From: Calycina herbarum
Taxonomy: Eukaryota; Ascomycota; Leotiomycetes; Helotiales; Pezizellaceae
NCBI GenBank assembly: GCA_001414485.1
Contig: LLEY01000022.1
Location: forward strand, 1 to 64,000
Direction of reading: 5' to 3'
Length of the DNA: 64,000 nucleotides
The translations under genes and the position numbers were made by a program. Under the pieces are notes generated by a model. That model saw only the letters and a list, made by a program, of their open reading frames with translations, searched no databases and was not told the origin of the DNA. Below, piece after piece: positions 23,596-34,479 of the stretch; the stretch's first letter is position 1; the number at the start of each line of letters is the position of its first letter.

Positions 23596-25465
23596 GTTAG
23601 AGGTTGGTGTTATTTCTACCCCTTACTCCGTATCTACAAGTCGTTAGAGTGCGATGGTTTGCTAGAGTTTATTCTGATAATCATGTTTTAATTCCTTCTA
23701 GAGACTCGGGGGTTGCTAGTGTCTTCAGCCTTATTTCTCGTTTCTACGCTCACCAGTACTTATTGCCTACTCAGAGAAAGACCTAGAAGAAAACGCCTAT
23801 GCCGTCTAAGTCCGTTCTCACTCAGCACGCACTCACCGAGCATGCTTGCCCGAATCCTTTCGATCGAAACCTTGGAAAGTTATACAATTTAGAAGTGGGA
23901 CTCTATATTTTCGCCGCGAAGGACCGTAACCAAACGTGGTCTTAGTGGCTTATTACCTGCATTCTCACCTTTCATGTCCGATTTTTGTTAGGATGTACGT
24001 TATGAGTTGGTGACCAGCCACACCTATTTCCAATCAAAGATGCCGAAGCTGATTAAAGAAAGTTCTGTTGGTTTTGTTTCTTACTCATGATATCTTGGAA
24101 TAGAATTCTATCCAACCCCGCAGACGCAGACGCAGACGCAGACGCAGAATCGGAATCCTACACTAAGAACCTTGCTACATTTATGTCCCCTGCAACGCTA
24201 CAATTTATTCTCTCTTCCTTGTAGGCTAGCCGAGCTGTTGACATCTGCAACACTTCATCCGACATGCGTCTTGCCAAGTACCAACTGCATACCAAGCCAC
24301 GGATGTCTGCCGTATCAACGGAGCCAGACGGAGATTTTAAAAAATGTGAGATGTTTTGCGCAAGTTATTCTCCTCGCCGTCTTACAGTTTTGTAAGAGGC
24401 ACATGAGAAGATAAACGTGGCTTCTCCTTCTACGTCTGGGTGAGGCACATAGAATGTATGGTCGCCAATAGTTTCGGGCGGAAATATCCCTCTACATAAA
24501 ATTTTCCCATGATTGTGGATGTTGGTGCTTACCACCCTTTTGGTTAACTTTCGGTTAGGCTTCTGGATTTTTTGAGTGTGGAGGAATTTCTAAAACCCGA
24601 TTGACGTGGATTCGCGATCCAGCTGTGATAACTGCATTTTGCAAGGCCGTAAGCTCACACTGTAAGCCACCATAACAACAAACAAGCCACACCACGTTCG
24701 CACATCAGCTCTGGATCGCTTCCGGTTCGTCCATCAAGACGAGATACATACTCTCCTCCCAAATATGTGCCTCGTAACCCATCCGTCCCGTCGTGAAAAC
24801 CCAACTTCTTCTACCAGCGAAACCAAGAAGCACGATGCAGCCAAGGGTATCTAAAAAGATGAACTGTGCAGCAGTGCTTGTGTAGCCCTATCGAAATGGG
24901 TTCAAGCCGAGATTGAAAAAAGTGGTCCCTGGAGCCGCATTCGTTCATTACGACAGGCTGGGCAATGCTGGGCACTATAATTTACCGACAAAACCCGGGT
25001 TGGGAAAGTCGGTTTGCTAACGACGAGATGAGGCATAGGACCGAGTTGTAATTGTTTCATCTCAGTCAGCGACGCTCGTCGTGTACTGAATTCGAATCTT
25101 CCAGGCTCGATACGATAGCTCATTTCGAAGTGTTGAGAAGTTTAGAGAGAGAAAAGGAATTCAGGTGAAAATATGCGCAAAACCCTATCGGACATATACC
25201 CCGCTTCGACCCGAAGGGTTCAGATCTTCAAAAATGGAGAAAGAATGCCCAGAAGGGAGATATTTCCGAAAACCTGAGCTTGTTTGCGCTAGATTTTGAC
25301 TCGCTAACCCCTGAAAACGATACGGCGGGCCATCGATCATCTCGAAAACGCCTTCCTAAATAACACCAAAACTTCGAAGTGACCTCCCCCATCTTTGACT
25401 CGAAGAATTTGTACATTGAACATCTTTAGTTTCTAGTTTACCTACCCACTTAAAATTATCAGCTT
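23596..25465. other. intergenic between convergent genes, no gene recognised
   Basis: Roughly 1.9 kb between the stops of the Atg22-like gene and the P450. Short ORFs only. It contains the hexanucleotide repeat at 24121-24148. Confidence 0.5.
24121..24148. repeat. (CAGACG)n microsatellite, 4.7 copies
   Basis: Four perfect CAGACG hexamers followed by CAGA, in non-coding sequence. Confidence 0.95.
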
Positions 25466-27205
25466 CTAGAACCCCTCTTTCTCACTCCCCACTCCCCCAC
25501 GCGCACGAAGAACGAGTTTCAAAGCACGTGGATACAGCGGTCCGGCCTATCGAGAAAAAAATCAGCTCAAATCCCATCATCCCCTCACTCACCCTCCAAT
25601 AAAAAAGTAAGAAAGATGAAAACTCACAGGTGTCATCCTCTCAACCCACTCCGGATCGACCCCCCACTCAAACGCCCTCACTAGTGCCACAACACTGACC
25701 CTCATCTCCAACATCGCAAACCTCTCCCCCAAACACGCTCTCGATCCCCCATGAAAACTAATAAATTCCGCTCTAGCCTTGGCCTTCCGATATCTCTTGC
25801 TAATTTCCTCATTCGTGACACCCCACCTTTCAGGGATGAATTCATCTGCGTCGGGACCCCAGACTTTGGAGGAGCGGTTGGTGGAGTATGCGTTGTAACC
25901 CACGAATGTGTTCTCCGGGATGAGAATTTTGGAACTCAGAAATACGGGGACGGATGTACGACGATTGATCAGTTGAGAGATTGGGGGGAAGAGACGGAGG
26001 ACTTCGTAGATTGTTGAGGTTAGGTAAGGAAGGTCGATTAAGTCGGTTACTGTTGCTGAGTTCAGATCGAGCTTGCTGGTTTCAGTTCTTACTCGGTTTT
26101 GGATGTGCTTATATGCTGTTAGTGCTGCTGGCTGAAGATGTTGGCACTACTTACAGGGTGTTTTGCGAGTAGGTACATGATTGAGATTAACAACAGTTGA
26201 GGGTTCTCTTGTCCGGCGACGAACGTCACGTTCAAGTTGTCATGGAGTTGCTTGTCATCGATAAGACCCTCATTGCGAGCTGCAAGTAATCTACTTCCCA
26301 ATTTGTTGGAACTCATGGAGGGTGATTTGCCTTCATGGCTCTTGGTCAAAGTACGATCGAGCTCTCGAGAAAAACTCATAACAAGTTCTCTAGCTTTTAC
26401 ACGACTAGGGATAGGTAAGCGGTCGAGAAAGGGAAAATTCATGAAGATCGGTTGGAAGATTTGTCGCTTTACAGCTGACTGAAGTGTATTGAGTTTTGCG
26501 TTGGGATTCGTGAGAGTCTACAAGGCATTGTTAGCTGAGGAATCTTGGTGGGTGTGTGACTTTTACTTCGAAATCTGTTTGGAGAAGACATTGAGAGACA
26601 TTCGCAATAGTGTATCGCTGCAGTAGCTCCTGGACAGCGATACCATTTCTCCCGGAAGCTCTTTGGGAATCATCTAGTAATTTGCACAGTAAGGAAGCAT
26701 TTGAGAAAAGTAACTCTAACTCCGAATCGAAGTTCCTCTGCAAGCCAGGACGAACAATACTTTTGTACAGCTTGTGATTCTCAGCACGTGCAGATATTAT
26801 ATTGTCACCTTCAAAGATCAGTTCCGAGTAAAATCAAGATAGTAGGGTTCACCTACCGAGAAATTGAGCTACGACAGCATGAGGAATTTTCTTCTGATTC
26901 CCGGTCTTTTGAAACACTTCTTCATCTTTGAAAAGTCCAGCAAGGTACGTCGAATCCTGAACAATTATGTTCCAACGTGCGCCAAAGAATATTTTGACCG
27001 CTCCATGCTCTCTCAATGGCTTTTCCAGATATTTGTGATAAGTATCTTTTTGGTCGACATCTTTGAAGAATGGTATGAGAACAACCCAGAAAGGTATGGC
27101 TGGGATATTCTGAGGGTGTTTTGGAGGTAGGAAGAAGAGGTAGTATACAAAACCACCGAGAAAGATGAGTCCAAGCAAGCCTTGGAGGCAAGTATAGAGA
27201 AACAT
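25466..27205 (-). CDS. cytochrome P450, probably DIT2/CYP56-like
   Basis: A haem monooxygenase of 504 residues from five exons: 27205-26857, 26808-26567, 26517-26155, 26107-25628 and 25627-side intron to 25546-25466. The last exon is tiny (81 bp) and supplies the conserved AGPLYPRALKLVL tail. An N-terminal ER anchor lies at about residues 9-27. LGDNIISA precedes the C-helix. The I-helix reads FVAGQENPQ instead of the usual AGxxT. The K-helix ExxR is in YEVLRLFPP, the PERF-like motif is FIPERWG, and the haem loop is FHGGSRACLG with the axial Cys. The gene is head to head with the isocyanide synthase at 28155, matching the yeast DIT2-DIT1 arrangement. In yeast the P450 couples N-formyl-tyrosine units for the spore wall. 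The assignment to that subfamily is inference from context and motif style; membership in the P450 superfamily is firm. Confidence 0.9.
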
Positions 27206-28154
27206 GCTGTGAAGAGACGTTGAGGTGGAGTCTGCAGTGAAGAGTCAACAAATCTTGGTAAAGCAATTACCACGCCGTAAGACCACTAATTTCAGCATTC
27301 ATTCTTTTACCTGGTAACGGACTGTTACATACTTGTCAGCCCCTCGCCATGGGCATCAGCCTCGCCAGCACAAAGAGCCGACTCAGATTTCCCGAATAGG
27401 TAATGTCAACTAGCGGTGAATTTAATCTATGAGCATGGATGTGTAACCGGGTAGCTTCGAGTGGGGGCGAAAGGTAATATCAAGGTATATTATTCCCTGC
27501 GAGCCATGCCGTTCCAACAAAATTCAGTTAGATGTAGGGGATACAACGCCCAGGAAGTGAACCATGTTAATGTGATCAGAAATGGGACGAATGAATCAAG
27601 ACTATGTAAAATGAAGTCGGGTTTGACCAAGTTCGATTTACAGCGGGATCCACAGGTCGGAGTCCACGTTATACCTTCTAATTACAGACCGCATGTTAGG
27701 AACGGTTCACCATGCCCACATGCCTCTCTCGCGCCGCGATCAAAGACTTGGCGGCATCACAAATCTGACCTTGGCCCGACCCATTCACAAGGAAGAGCGC
27801 CCGGTCTTAGCATTTGTGAGAATATTCCGAGCTTAAAGGAGGCATACGATCGATAAAGGATGGTGTGACTTTTTACGGCACATCAAATATAATGAATTGC
27901 TGACTTCGGAATCCTTCTTACTTTGACCAAAATGCCCGAGAGAGGGGGCCGTGAATGATGAGGCTGGCGTGTCAGACGAATTGTATAGACCTCAGTGTTG
28001 ATAGACCGCAGCAAAACGAGTCTATCTTTGCGTGAATAGAAGCTCAGCCAAAGAACACAAGGCACAGCCTGCCCCCTGATCTTTAATAAAGCCAAAATAC
28101 CTCTACCCGCAACCTTCAATTTATCCAACTCAAGCTTTCATTTCATCAATAAAA
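27206..28154. promoter_or_regulatory. bidirectional promoter region of P450 and isocyanide synthase
   Basis: 949 bp separate the two start codons. The synthase ATG is preceded by AATAAAA, and an AT-rich CTTTAATAAAG lies at about 28080. The short ORFs within look non-coding. Shared regulation of the pair is likely but no factor site is identified. Confidence 0.55.
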
Positions 28155-30029
28155 ATGGAGTTCGACAATTCAGGCGGATCTGTCTATCACAAAACACAAG
28201 CAGTGTACGTTCGAACAATAGGAGGACAACTAATCAGAACTACTGGAGCAAAGCACCAAGAAATCCAAGCAAGATGGCAACTCATACAACCCCAATTACC
28301 GGAAAATGTTATCGACGTCGCGACTGGCCCAAGAAGACTTTCATATCATGAACCAGAGCAACCAGACCCCGTTGAATTGACAGTTTATGAAAAGCGAAGA
28401 GAGGGAGAGAATAATATCATCGGCTTGATACTGAAATCTTCGCCAAACGGCCTAGACTATCCCTTTCAGGACTTCTTCGTTTCGCTTCTGCTCGCCCAGA
28501 TGCGCTTGCATGCAGACTCAGCTCCTCAAGAACCAAAGCGAAAATCCTCTGAAGAAAACTGTACTGGTGCTATTGTCGACCTATTCGATACTTATCTTCG
28601 TCATTCAGGAACGAAAGACCAATGGGACCAAGGGGGAAGAGACTACTTTGAGGGTGGAGTATCTTTCTTTACTTCGAGCAATGCTAAAGTGGAGTTTTGC
28701 TTACCGGCTTTCCCTTGCAAATCATCGAATCCAGACAAAGTCATGGGTACTTTGCCAGATCGAGGCGAAGAAATGGCTTTGTTGAGGCTACATAGCTTTG
28801 TTCGTGAGATTGAAGCCATATATTCGCCGGGGGCAAAAGTGTGGATTATTAGCGACGGTCATGTTTTCAGCGACTGCAGTAAGTACTCTTACCGAACTTA
28901 CAGATATCTGCCTAACAACGAATAGTTGGAGTTGACGATGATCTTGTTGATACCTATACTGCCAGTCTGGTTGACATGAATGAGTCGATCGAATCTAAGG
29001 ATGGGAGTGCAGATCGTGTTGGCTTCAAATCGCTTGTGGACTTGTTTGACCTCAAATCTTCGGGTGACACTGTCTCGAGACTCGACATTCCCGGTATTGA
29101 CCATTTCCTAAACACCAAGGTCACCAATGAAGCGGAGCTTTCTAGGCAGGTCTTGATGTCAGGGTGCCAGTCTGAAAAGGCCAACCTCCGTCGGAGAATC
29201 GACTCCCAAGAGCCTTCAATACTAGCACTTTATCGGGGTTTCTCCAGGTTTATGTTGGAAGATTTGGATCTCCATCCTTACACAAAACCGATGAGCCGAA
29301 GCCAACGAAAAAAGCTTTCAGTCAAAGTGTCTTTTGAGATGATAATGGTGAGTGAAACGACCCTGAAAGTGGAAGCCGTTGCTAATTCAACCAAGAGGAA
29401 CCAGGCGTACTCGAATCTTGTCGAGCTTCTCTTCCCTGACCACGTCAGGTTGTCGATCCATGCGTAAGTCTCCACACATATATTTTGTCGTTTCTACTAA
29501 CATATTCAACAGGCACACTAATAGTGGTCCTAAGTTTGGTGTTCGTATGTTTGATAAACAACTCGTCAAGACCGTCCGATCCCTAGAAGACTGCGCTGAG
29601 TCCGAGGGGCCCTCTTGTGATATCTTGCACATTCCCACACCCTGGCACAACTGTATATTCCAGTTCGCAGGCAGCCCCACCATATATGTCGCCAAGTCGA
29701 AGATCATAAAGGATGCTTTGAAAGCAGGACTCGTGGATGGAGGTTGGGTTGAGGGTTGCCCGGGCAAAGGAGGTTATTTCGAGATTCGCAGGCCTCGACT
29801 GCCATCAATCGACCGCGAAGAGGAAGAGATTATGGAGAAGCCAACGCCTGTGAAGCTCGAGGTTATCGCCGAACCTCCCATGCATATGAGAAGCGGGGTA
29901 TTTAGGTTGCTATTCCGAAGAGTTGGCGATTGGGCACTGGTTCTCCTGAGACTCGGAGGGGTTGGTGTTCTGGGAATTCGAGACAACATATATCAATGGA
30001 CCACGCGCTGGAACAGAGCTCGAGTTTGA
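28155..30029 (+). CDS. dit1: isocyanide synthase, DIT1/PvcA family
   Basis: An enzyme of the family that turns the alpha-amino group of an amino acid into an isonitrile (bacterial PvcA/IsnA, fungal isocyanide synthases) or, for yeast Dit1, starts dityrosine synthesis from tyrosine. There are 576 residues from four exons: 28155-28878, 28926-29347, 29396-29463 and 29513-30029. Family motifs in order are LPAFPCKSSNPDKVMG, PDRGEEMALLRLH, WIISDGHVFSDCIGVDD (across the first intron), RNQAYSNLVELLFP, LSIHAHTNSGPKFG and ILHIPTPWHNC, then GCPGKGGYFEIRRP. The substrate amino acid cannot be read from the sequence. The C-terminal about 100 residues are less conserved and basic. No second domain (such as an Fe/2OG oxygenase or NRPS-like module) is fused. 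It is divergent from a P450, near an MFS exporter, and ade2 follows 508 bp downstream. Confidence 0.92.
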
Positions 30030-30537
30030 TGCTATCAAGGAAAGCCGTTGATAGTTGGTTGAAGATTGGCGGTGGTGAGTACTGGTCGGGGCGAAGAACG
30101 CGTGCCACGCGATAACCGGCATGGAATTTGCATACGGAGTTGGTGGAGATATAAAAGGGGAAGAGCGTACATCTAATCATAGTTCCCTTTTGTCAGGCAG
30201 TTTAATTAAAATAATACAAGTCCTATGATTCCAGGAGCTTCACACTGCTTGAGTGCCTCAGGTCGTCGATGGATCTCGATAAAGCGGTGAGATGATTTAC
30301 GGGGCGGCAGAACGTGCTCCATAAGGCAAGGCGCAAACTTTTTGTTGTCAAATTCCTCTAAAGTCTACCTCAATCTTCTTGTCCTTTCCCTCCAGAGAAA
30401 ATCTCTCAACTCGCGCTCAATTGTCATACATCAATTGCAACTACGCCTACACAGTTTCTGTGTCTGTTTTGTCCCACTTTACGTCTCCTCTTCTCAAAAT
30501 ACTACCCCACCAAAGCTACCCCACCACAACCGTCACA
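30030..30537. promoter_or_regulatory. ade2 promoter region
   Basis: 508 bp between the isocyanide synthase stop and the ade2 ATG. CT- and CA-rich sequence from about 30350 looks like a leader. The long open frame extends upstream of the ATG at 30538 only through non-ATG codons. Confidence 0.5.
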
Positions 30538-32316
30538 ATGGAGAGTACAATTGGTCTTCTTGGGGGTGGGCAGCTTGGGCAAATGCTGTGCGAAGCTTCG
30601 AATCCTCTAGGCATCAAAGTCATCATTCTCGATGCCGAAAACTCCCCAGCGAAACAAGTCAATGCGAAGACACCTCATGTCGACGGTTCGTTCGTGGACG
30701 CAGAAAAGATTTGGGAATTGGCACGGCAGGTGGATATATTGACAGTGGAGATTGAGCATGTCGATACACATGTGTTGGAGGAAATTTCAGAGAAAGGGGT
30801 GGAGGTCACTGAAAAAGATGGGAGCAAACGTACAAAGAAGGTCGAGGTTCAACCAAGCTGGAAGACGCTTCGAACCATCCAGGACAAATATTTACAGAAA
30901 TCACATTTTACACGAAACGGCATAGACACTGTGGAATCAATGGCAGTAGAAGGCGATTTGCGGGAAGTTGGAGAAGAATTGGGATACCCCTTTATGCTGA
31001 AAGCTCGTAAGGACGCATACGATGGTCGAGGAAACTTTCCCGTCAAATCCCCTGCAGATATCAAAGAAGCCCTCGAAGTATTGAAAGACCGATCTTTATA
31101 TGCTGAGAAATGGGCAAATTTCAAATTGGAACTCGCAGTTATGGTCGTGAAAACAGAGGACGAAGCATCACAGGACTCCAAGGGCACAATCGCATACCCA
31201 GCCGTCGAAACAATTCATGAAGATAGTGTTTGCAAATTGGTATATCTCCCTCCACGAGGTGTTTCCGAAAAGGAACAGAAAAGAGCGCAAGCCCTGGCGC
31301 GCAAAGCAGTCGGAAGTCTATGGGGAAAGGGCGTTTTTGGCGTCGAGCTATTCTTGATGGAAGATGGAGAGCTCATCGTGAACGAAATTGCTCCACGACC
31401 ACACAACTCCGGTCATTATACAATTGAGGCATGCCCAACAATGTCGCAGTACAAATCTCAACTTCTCTCCATACTTGGCATTATGCCATCCTTCCCAAAT
31501 AACACCATACCAGCTATGTTTTCTTCAGCCATCATGCTGAATATCCTAGGTGGTTCGTCAAAATCTTCCCACAACAAGCTGATGAGCGAAGCAGTTTCCA
31601 TTCCAACTGCTGCCCTACATATGTACGGCAAAGATTCCAAACCTGGACGCAAAATCGGCCATATTACGATTGTCGCCGGGTCCCCTTCACAAGGGGAATC
31701 TCTGATCGAGCCATTAATTGCCATAGTGGACAACATGCGCGCGGAAAGAAAGGGTATCTCACCTCCTGATCCAAAATCCTTCCCATTTCGCTTGCTTTCC
31801 TCACAAAAACCCTTGATTGCGATAACAATGGGTTCCGATTCCGACCTCCCAGTCCTCAAACCTGGACTCGCCCTCCTCGAAACTTTATCAATCCCATACC
31901 ACGTCACAATCACCTCTGCTCACCGCACACCGACCCGCATGATGGATTTCGCATCTTCAGCGGTTGCTTCCGGTTTCAAAGTGATTATAGCAGCCGCAGG
32001 TGGCGCCGCTCATCTTCCAGGCATGATTGCAGCTTGCACACCATTACCTGTTATCGGTGTCCCAGTCAAGGGCAGTACTCTGGATGGAATGGATAGTCTT
32101 CTTAGTATTGTACAGATGCCTCGTGGGGTGCCGGTCGCTACTGTCGCTATTAACAATAGCATTAACGCTGCTCTACTCGCTGCTCGTATTCTGGGGGCTA
32201 CTGACCCAGCCATCCAAGAGAAATTGGTTGAGTTTGCAAAGAATAGTGAAGATGAGGTTTGTGGGAAGGCTGAGAAGTTGGAAGATCTTGGATTCGAGAA
32301 GTACTTGGCTAAATAG
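30538..32316 (+). CDS. ade2: phosphoribosylaminoimidazole carboxylase (Ade2)
   Basis: A bifunctional purine-synthesis enzyme that makes CAIR from AIR in the cytosol. A single 592-codon exon. The start ATG (context CACAATGG) directly precedes the conserved IGLLGGGQLGQMLCEAS. Residues about 1-390 form the ATP-grasp PurK-like half: PFMLKARKDAYDGRGN, VFGVELFLMEDGELIVNEIA and PRPHNSGHYTIEAC. Residues about 425-592 form the PurE-like half: ITMGSDSDLPVLKPG, SAHRTPTRM, AAAGGAAHLPGM and GVPVKGSTLDGMDSLLS. Both active sites look complete. The gene is housekeeping and gives no evidence of belonging to the neighbouring cluster. Confidence 0.97.
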   Translation: MESTIGLLGGGQLGQMLCEASNPLGIKVIILDAENSPAKQVNAKTPHVDGSFVDAEKIWELARQVDILTVEIEHVDTHVLEEISEKGVEVTEKDGSKRTKKVEVQPSWKTLRTIQDKYLQKSHFTRNGIDTVESMAVEGDLREVGEELGYPFMLKARKDAYDGRGNFPVKSPADIKEALEVLKDRSLYAEKWANFKLELAVMVVKTEDEASQDSKGTIAYPAVETIHEDSVCKLVYLPPRGVSEKEQKRAQALARKAVGSLWGKGVFGVELFLMEDGELIVNEIAPRPHNSGHYTIEACPTMSQYKSQLLSILGIMPSFPNNTIPAMFSSAIMLNILGGSSKSSHNKLMSEAVSIPTAALHMYGKDSKPGRKIGHITIVAGSPSQGESLIEPLIAIVDNMRAERKGISPPDPKSFPFRLLSSQKPLIAITMGSDSDLPVLKPGLALLETLSIPYHVTITSAHRTPTRMMDFASSAVASGFKVIIAAAGGAAHLPGMIAACTPLPVIGVPVKGSTLDGMDSLLSIVQMPRGVPVATVAINNSINAALLAARILGATDPAIQEKLVEFAKNSEDEVCGKAEKLEDLGFEKYLAK

Positions 32317-32651
32317 AGAGGAGGAAATACCAATTTGTTGTTTTGTGAAAAGTATATTCCCTCTTGATTACTTGATTACTTGATTCGAGTCCCAAAGCTG
32401 GGTTTACTCAGTATATCATTTGTTTGTTCTTTGATTCTATCATACTGCCATTCACACAAGCCCCCTTCCCATACCTCACCACTTTCCATTCACAGATCAT
32501 CCTCTTGGATAAGTATTTATAGCGCGAGGTACTCCTTTGTTCCCTTCCAAAAACACAGCCAAAACATATCTACATACAAAATCATTCTCATCCTCCTCGA
32601 AACCATACACAGCAAACCCCACACGAACACAAATACACAACATCAAAAACA
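32317..32651. promoter_or_regulatory. ade2 3' end and promoter of small ORF
   Basis: The promoter holds CCATTCACAGA (32486-32496) and a TATA-like AGTATTTATAG (32512-32522), about 140 bp before the ATG. The leader is CA-rich. The same two elements recur ahead of the gene at 33601. Confidence 0.45.
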
Positions 32652-32852
32652 ATGGAAGAGTCTTTCACTCCCAAAGAAATCGTCAATCAGAGTAGCACAC
32701 AAGCAAACCCCTCAGACACGAAGTCAATCTCTATCCCGCGACCTCCTAGCCCAGAAGCGGAAGTCCGACGAAATGAGGACATCAAAGCAAAGATAGCTGC
32801 CTTGGTCTGTGATTCTGAGAAGTCTCCCAGGCTTTCTAAGTCGAGCTCTTGA
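32652..32852 (+). CDS. small charged hypothetical protein (66 aa)
   Basis: Not recognised. The ATG has a good fungal context (AACAATGG) and follows a CA-rich leader and a TATA-like box. The protein is hydrophilic, rich in Ser, Lys, Glu and Pro, and probably disordered: SISIPRPPSPEAEVRRNED then KIAALVCDSEKSP. It has no membrane segment or signal. The promoter resembles that of the next small gene, which suggests a genuine transcript. The sequence may equally be a short chance frame. Confidence 0.45.
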   Translation: MEESFTPKEIVNQSSTQANPSDTKSISIPRPPSPEAEVRRNEDIKAKIAALVCDSEKSPRLSKSSS

Positions 32853-33600
32853 TAAGACAATTTTCAAGAAGAAATGATGGGTTCGGGAATCTCCAGGTTG
32901 TTTCTTTTGTTCGTTAGGCATCTGAGGGTTGCGGGAAGTTGGCGAAGGATGATCCTTTGAAAAATGAAAACCTGCTTTGATTTAGATACTAGTACTAATA
33001 AACGAATAATACATCGTCTTGGCTTTTTGAGCTTCATATCTACTTTTGTACTTTTGTTTATATTTCCGGATCGTCCGTCACCTATCCTCTATTCACTTTT
33101 TCGTTCTCTTGTTGGCCCAAAGTTGGGTCAACTCGGTAAGAGTATCTGTCATTGTTCAGCCGGCATCTATCTAAAGTCGCAAGGTGTTATTATTCTAAAA
33201 GTAAAGAAGAATCTCTAAATTAAAGTATACAACTTACATGAATTATTTCAGGTTAAGATAATCAAGATTAGCTCTCTTATTCATTGGATGCTACGTTAAG
33301 CAATCCACACAACTATTCGACATATCTTAAAAGAATATTATTCAGTGGATATTATTCAGGTGCACCCCGAATAATAACACCTGCCCAACATCTCCCGCCC
33401 CAAGTCGTTGCTCGTCTGTATACCATTCACAGAGCTCCTTTCTCGTTGCTATTCATTTTTCTATTCACAGACGGTGCTCAGGAAAAAGTATTTAAGAAAC
33501 CAAAACTGTTTTACCTTACTCTCTCCTTTACATCACAACCAAACACTTAAATTTACAAGCAAAAGTTCCCACTTCCTCATCAATAATTCACACGCACAAA
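32853..33600. promoter_or_regulatory. promoter region of second small gene
   Basis: It holds CCATTCACAGA at 33423-33433 and AGTATTTAAG at 33487-33496, about 114 bp ahead of the next ATG, then a CA-rich leader. Otherwise AT-rich, with no gene. Confidence 0.4.
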
Positions 33601-33939
33601 ATGTCTTCAACCCATGAAACAGCTAAGCAGAAGGTCAACACCGAGGCAAAAGAAGAAGACACAGGACCAGAAAGCAAGGAAAGACTTGCTTTACCTGGAG
33701 GACTTAGAGATAGCACCTTAGCTCGAGTGAGAACAGTCGCGTACAGCGACGCCAAGGATAAAAAACAATATACAGAAACCGTCAATAGGCTCTCAGGTAA
33801 CACTGCACAGTGTGGAGAAGCATATTCTTTTGCATTGGAGATGCGAGAGAGGTTTCAACGGTCACGGCATTCTGAATGGTCTGGTACCTCGTTGATGGAG
33901 ATTTCTAAAGGGAAAACGGAACATTCAAGGTGGCGATAA
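33601..33939 (+). CDS. small hydrophilic hypothetical protein (112 aa)
   Basis: Not recognised. An uninterrupted ATG-to-stop frame with good start context (CAAAATGT). It is very rich in Lys, Glu, Ser, Thr and Arg, with no hydrophobic segment. ESKERLALPGGLRDSTLARV is the least biased part. It may be a stress-type hydrophilic protein, but that is a guess from composition. It sits between another tiny gene and an F-box gene on the same strand. Confidence 0.5.
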   Translation: MSSTHETAKQKVNTEAKEEDTGPESKERLALPGGLRDSTLARVRTVAYSDAKDKKQYTETVNRLSGNTAQCGEAYSFALEMRERFQRSRHSEWSGTSLMEISKGKTEHSRWR

Positions 33940-34479
33940 GCTCAACCAAGAAGTTGCTGGGTCTTCTTAAGATATTACCATTGATTCCGAGAAAGCCGAT
34001 GCAGAAGGCGATCGGAAGGATTGATGAATCATGATTCATAGGAATACCCGGAATGTAGCGCGAGGGGTATCCTTTTGTATGGAATTTTTGCCATGTTTTT
34101 GCTATCACTGTTAAGGTTGGGAAAATCTGTATACACTCAAAAACTGTGCCAGGAATTCTTATACAATTACATTATTCGTTTAGGTAGATTTACAAACCAA
34201 AGCTCTGACTTATCCAGAATTCCTTCTCTTATTTTATCACCTCAAGCGTTTCAATTTAACAATTGGGTTGTGTGTTTAAAATAGCAATGAAAGTTTTCGT
34301 CACAACAAGGAAGAATTATAATTTAATCCTCGTATTCATATATTCAGATCTTCCTCCTATTGGATAGAAGTTCCATTGCTGTGCCTTATCCAGGCCCCAC
34401 CTTCTGCCTAGCAAGGGGCACAACATTCCACTTTCGTTCATCAATCGTTCCTCAGCTTCATTCTCCTCAGTCACCAGTC
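33940..34479. other. intergenic, promoter side of F-box gene
   Basis: AT-rich up to 34350, then CT-rich leader sequence to the F-box ATG. The open frame extends upstream to 34360 through a non-ATG codon. Confidence 0.45.

Noticed and set aside
25061..25110. Possible tRNA T-arm-like GAATTCGAATC
   Set aside because: No acceptor, D or anticodon arms could be folded around it. No tRNA was supported anywhere in the window.
27461..27856. 131-codon frame in the P450/synthase promoter
   Set aside because: It opens with a non-ATG codon, has no motif, and sits in a divergent promoter.
30379..30537. N-terminal extension of ade2 in the same frame
   Set aside because: The extension begins at a non-ATG codon and is CT/CA-rich leader. 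The conserved enzyme starts right after the ATG at 30538.
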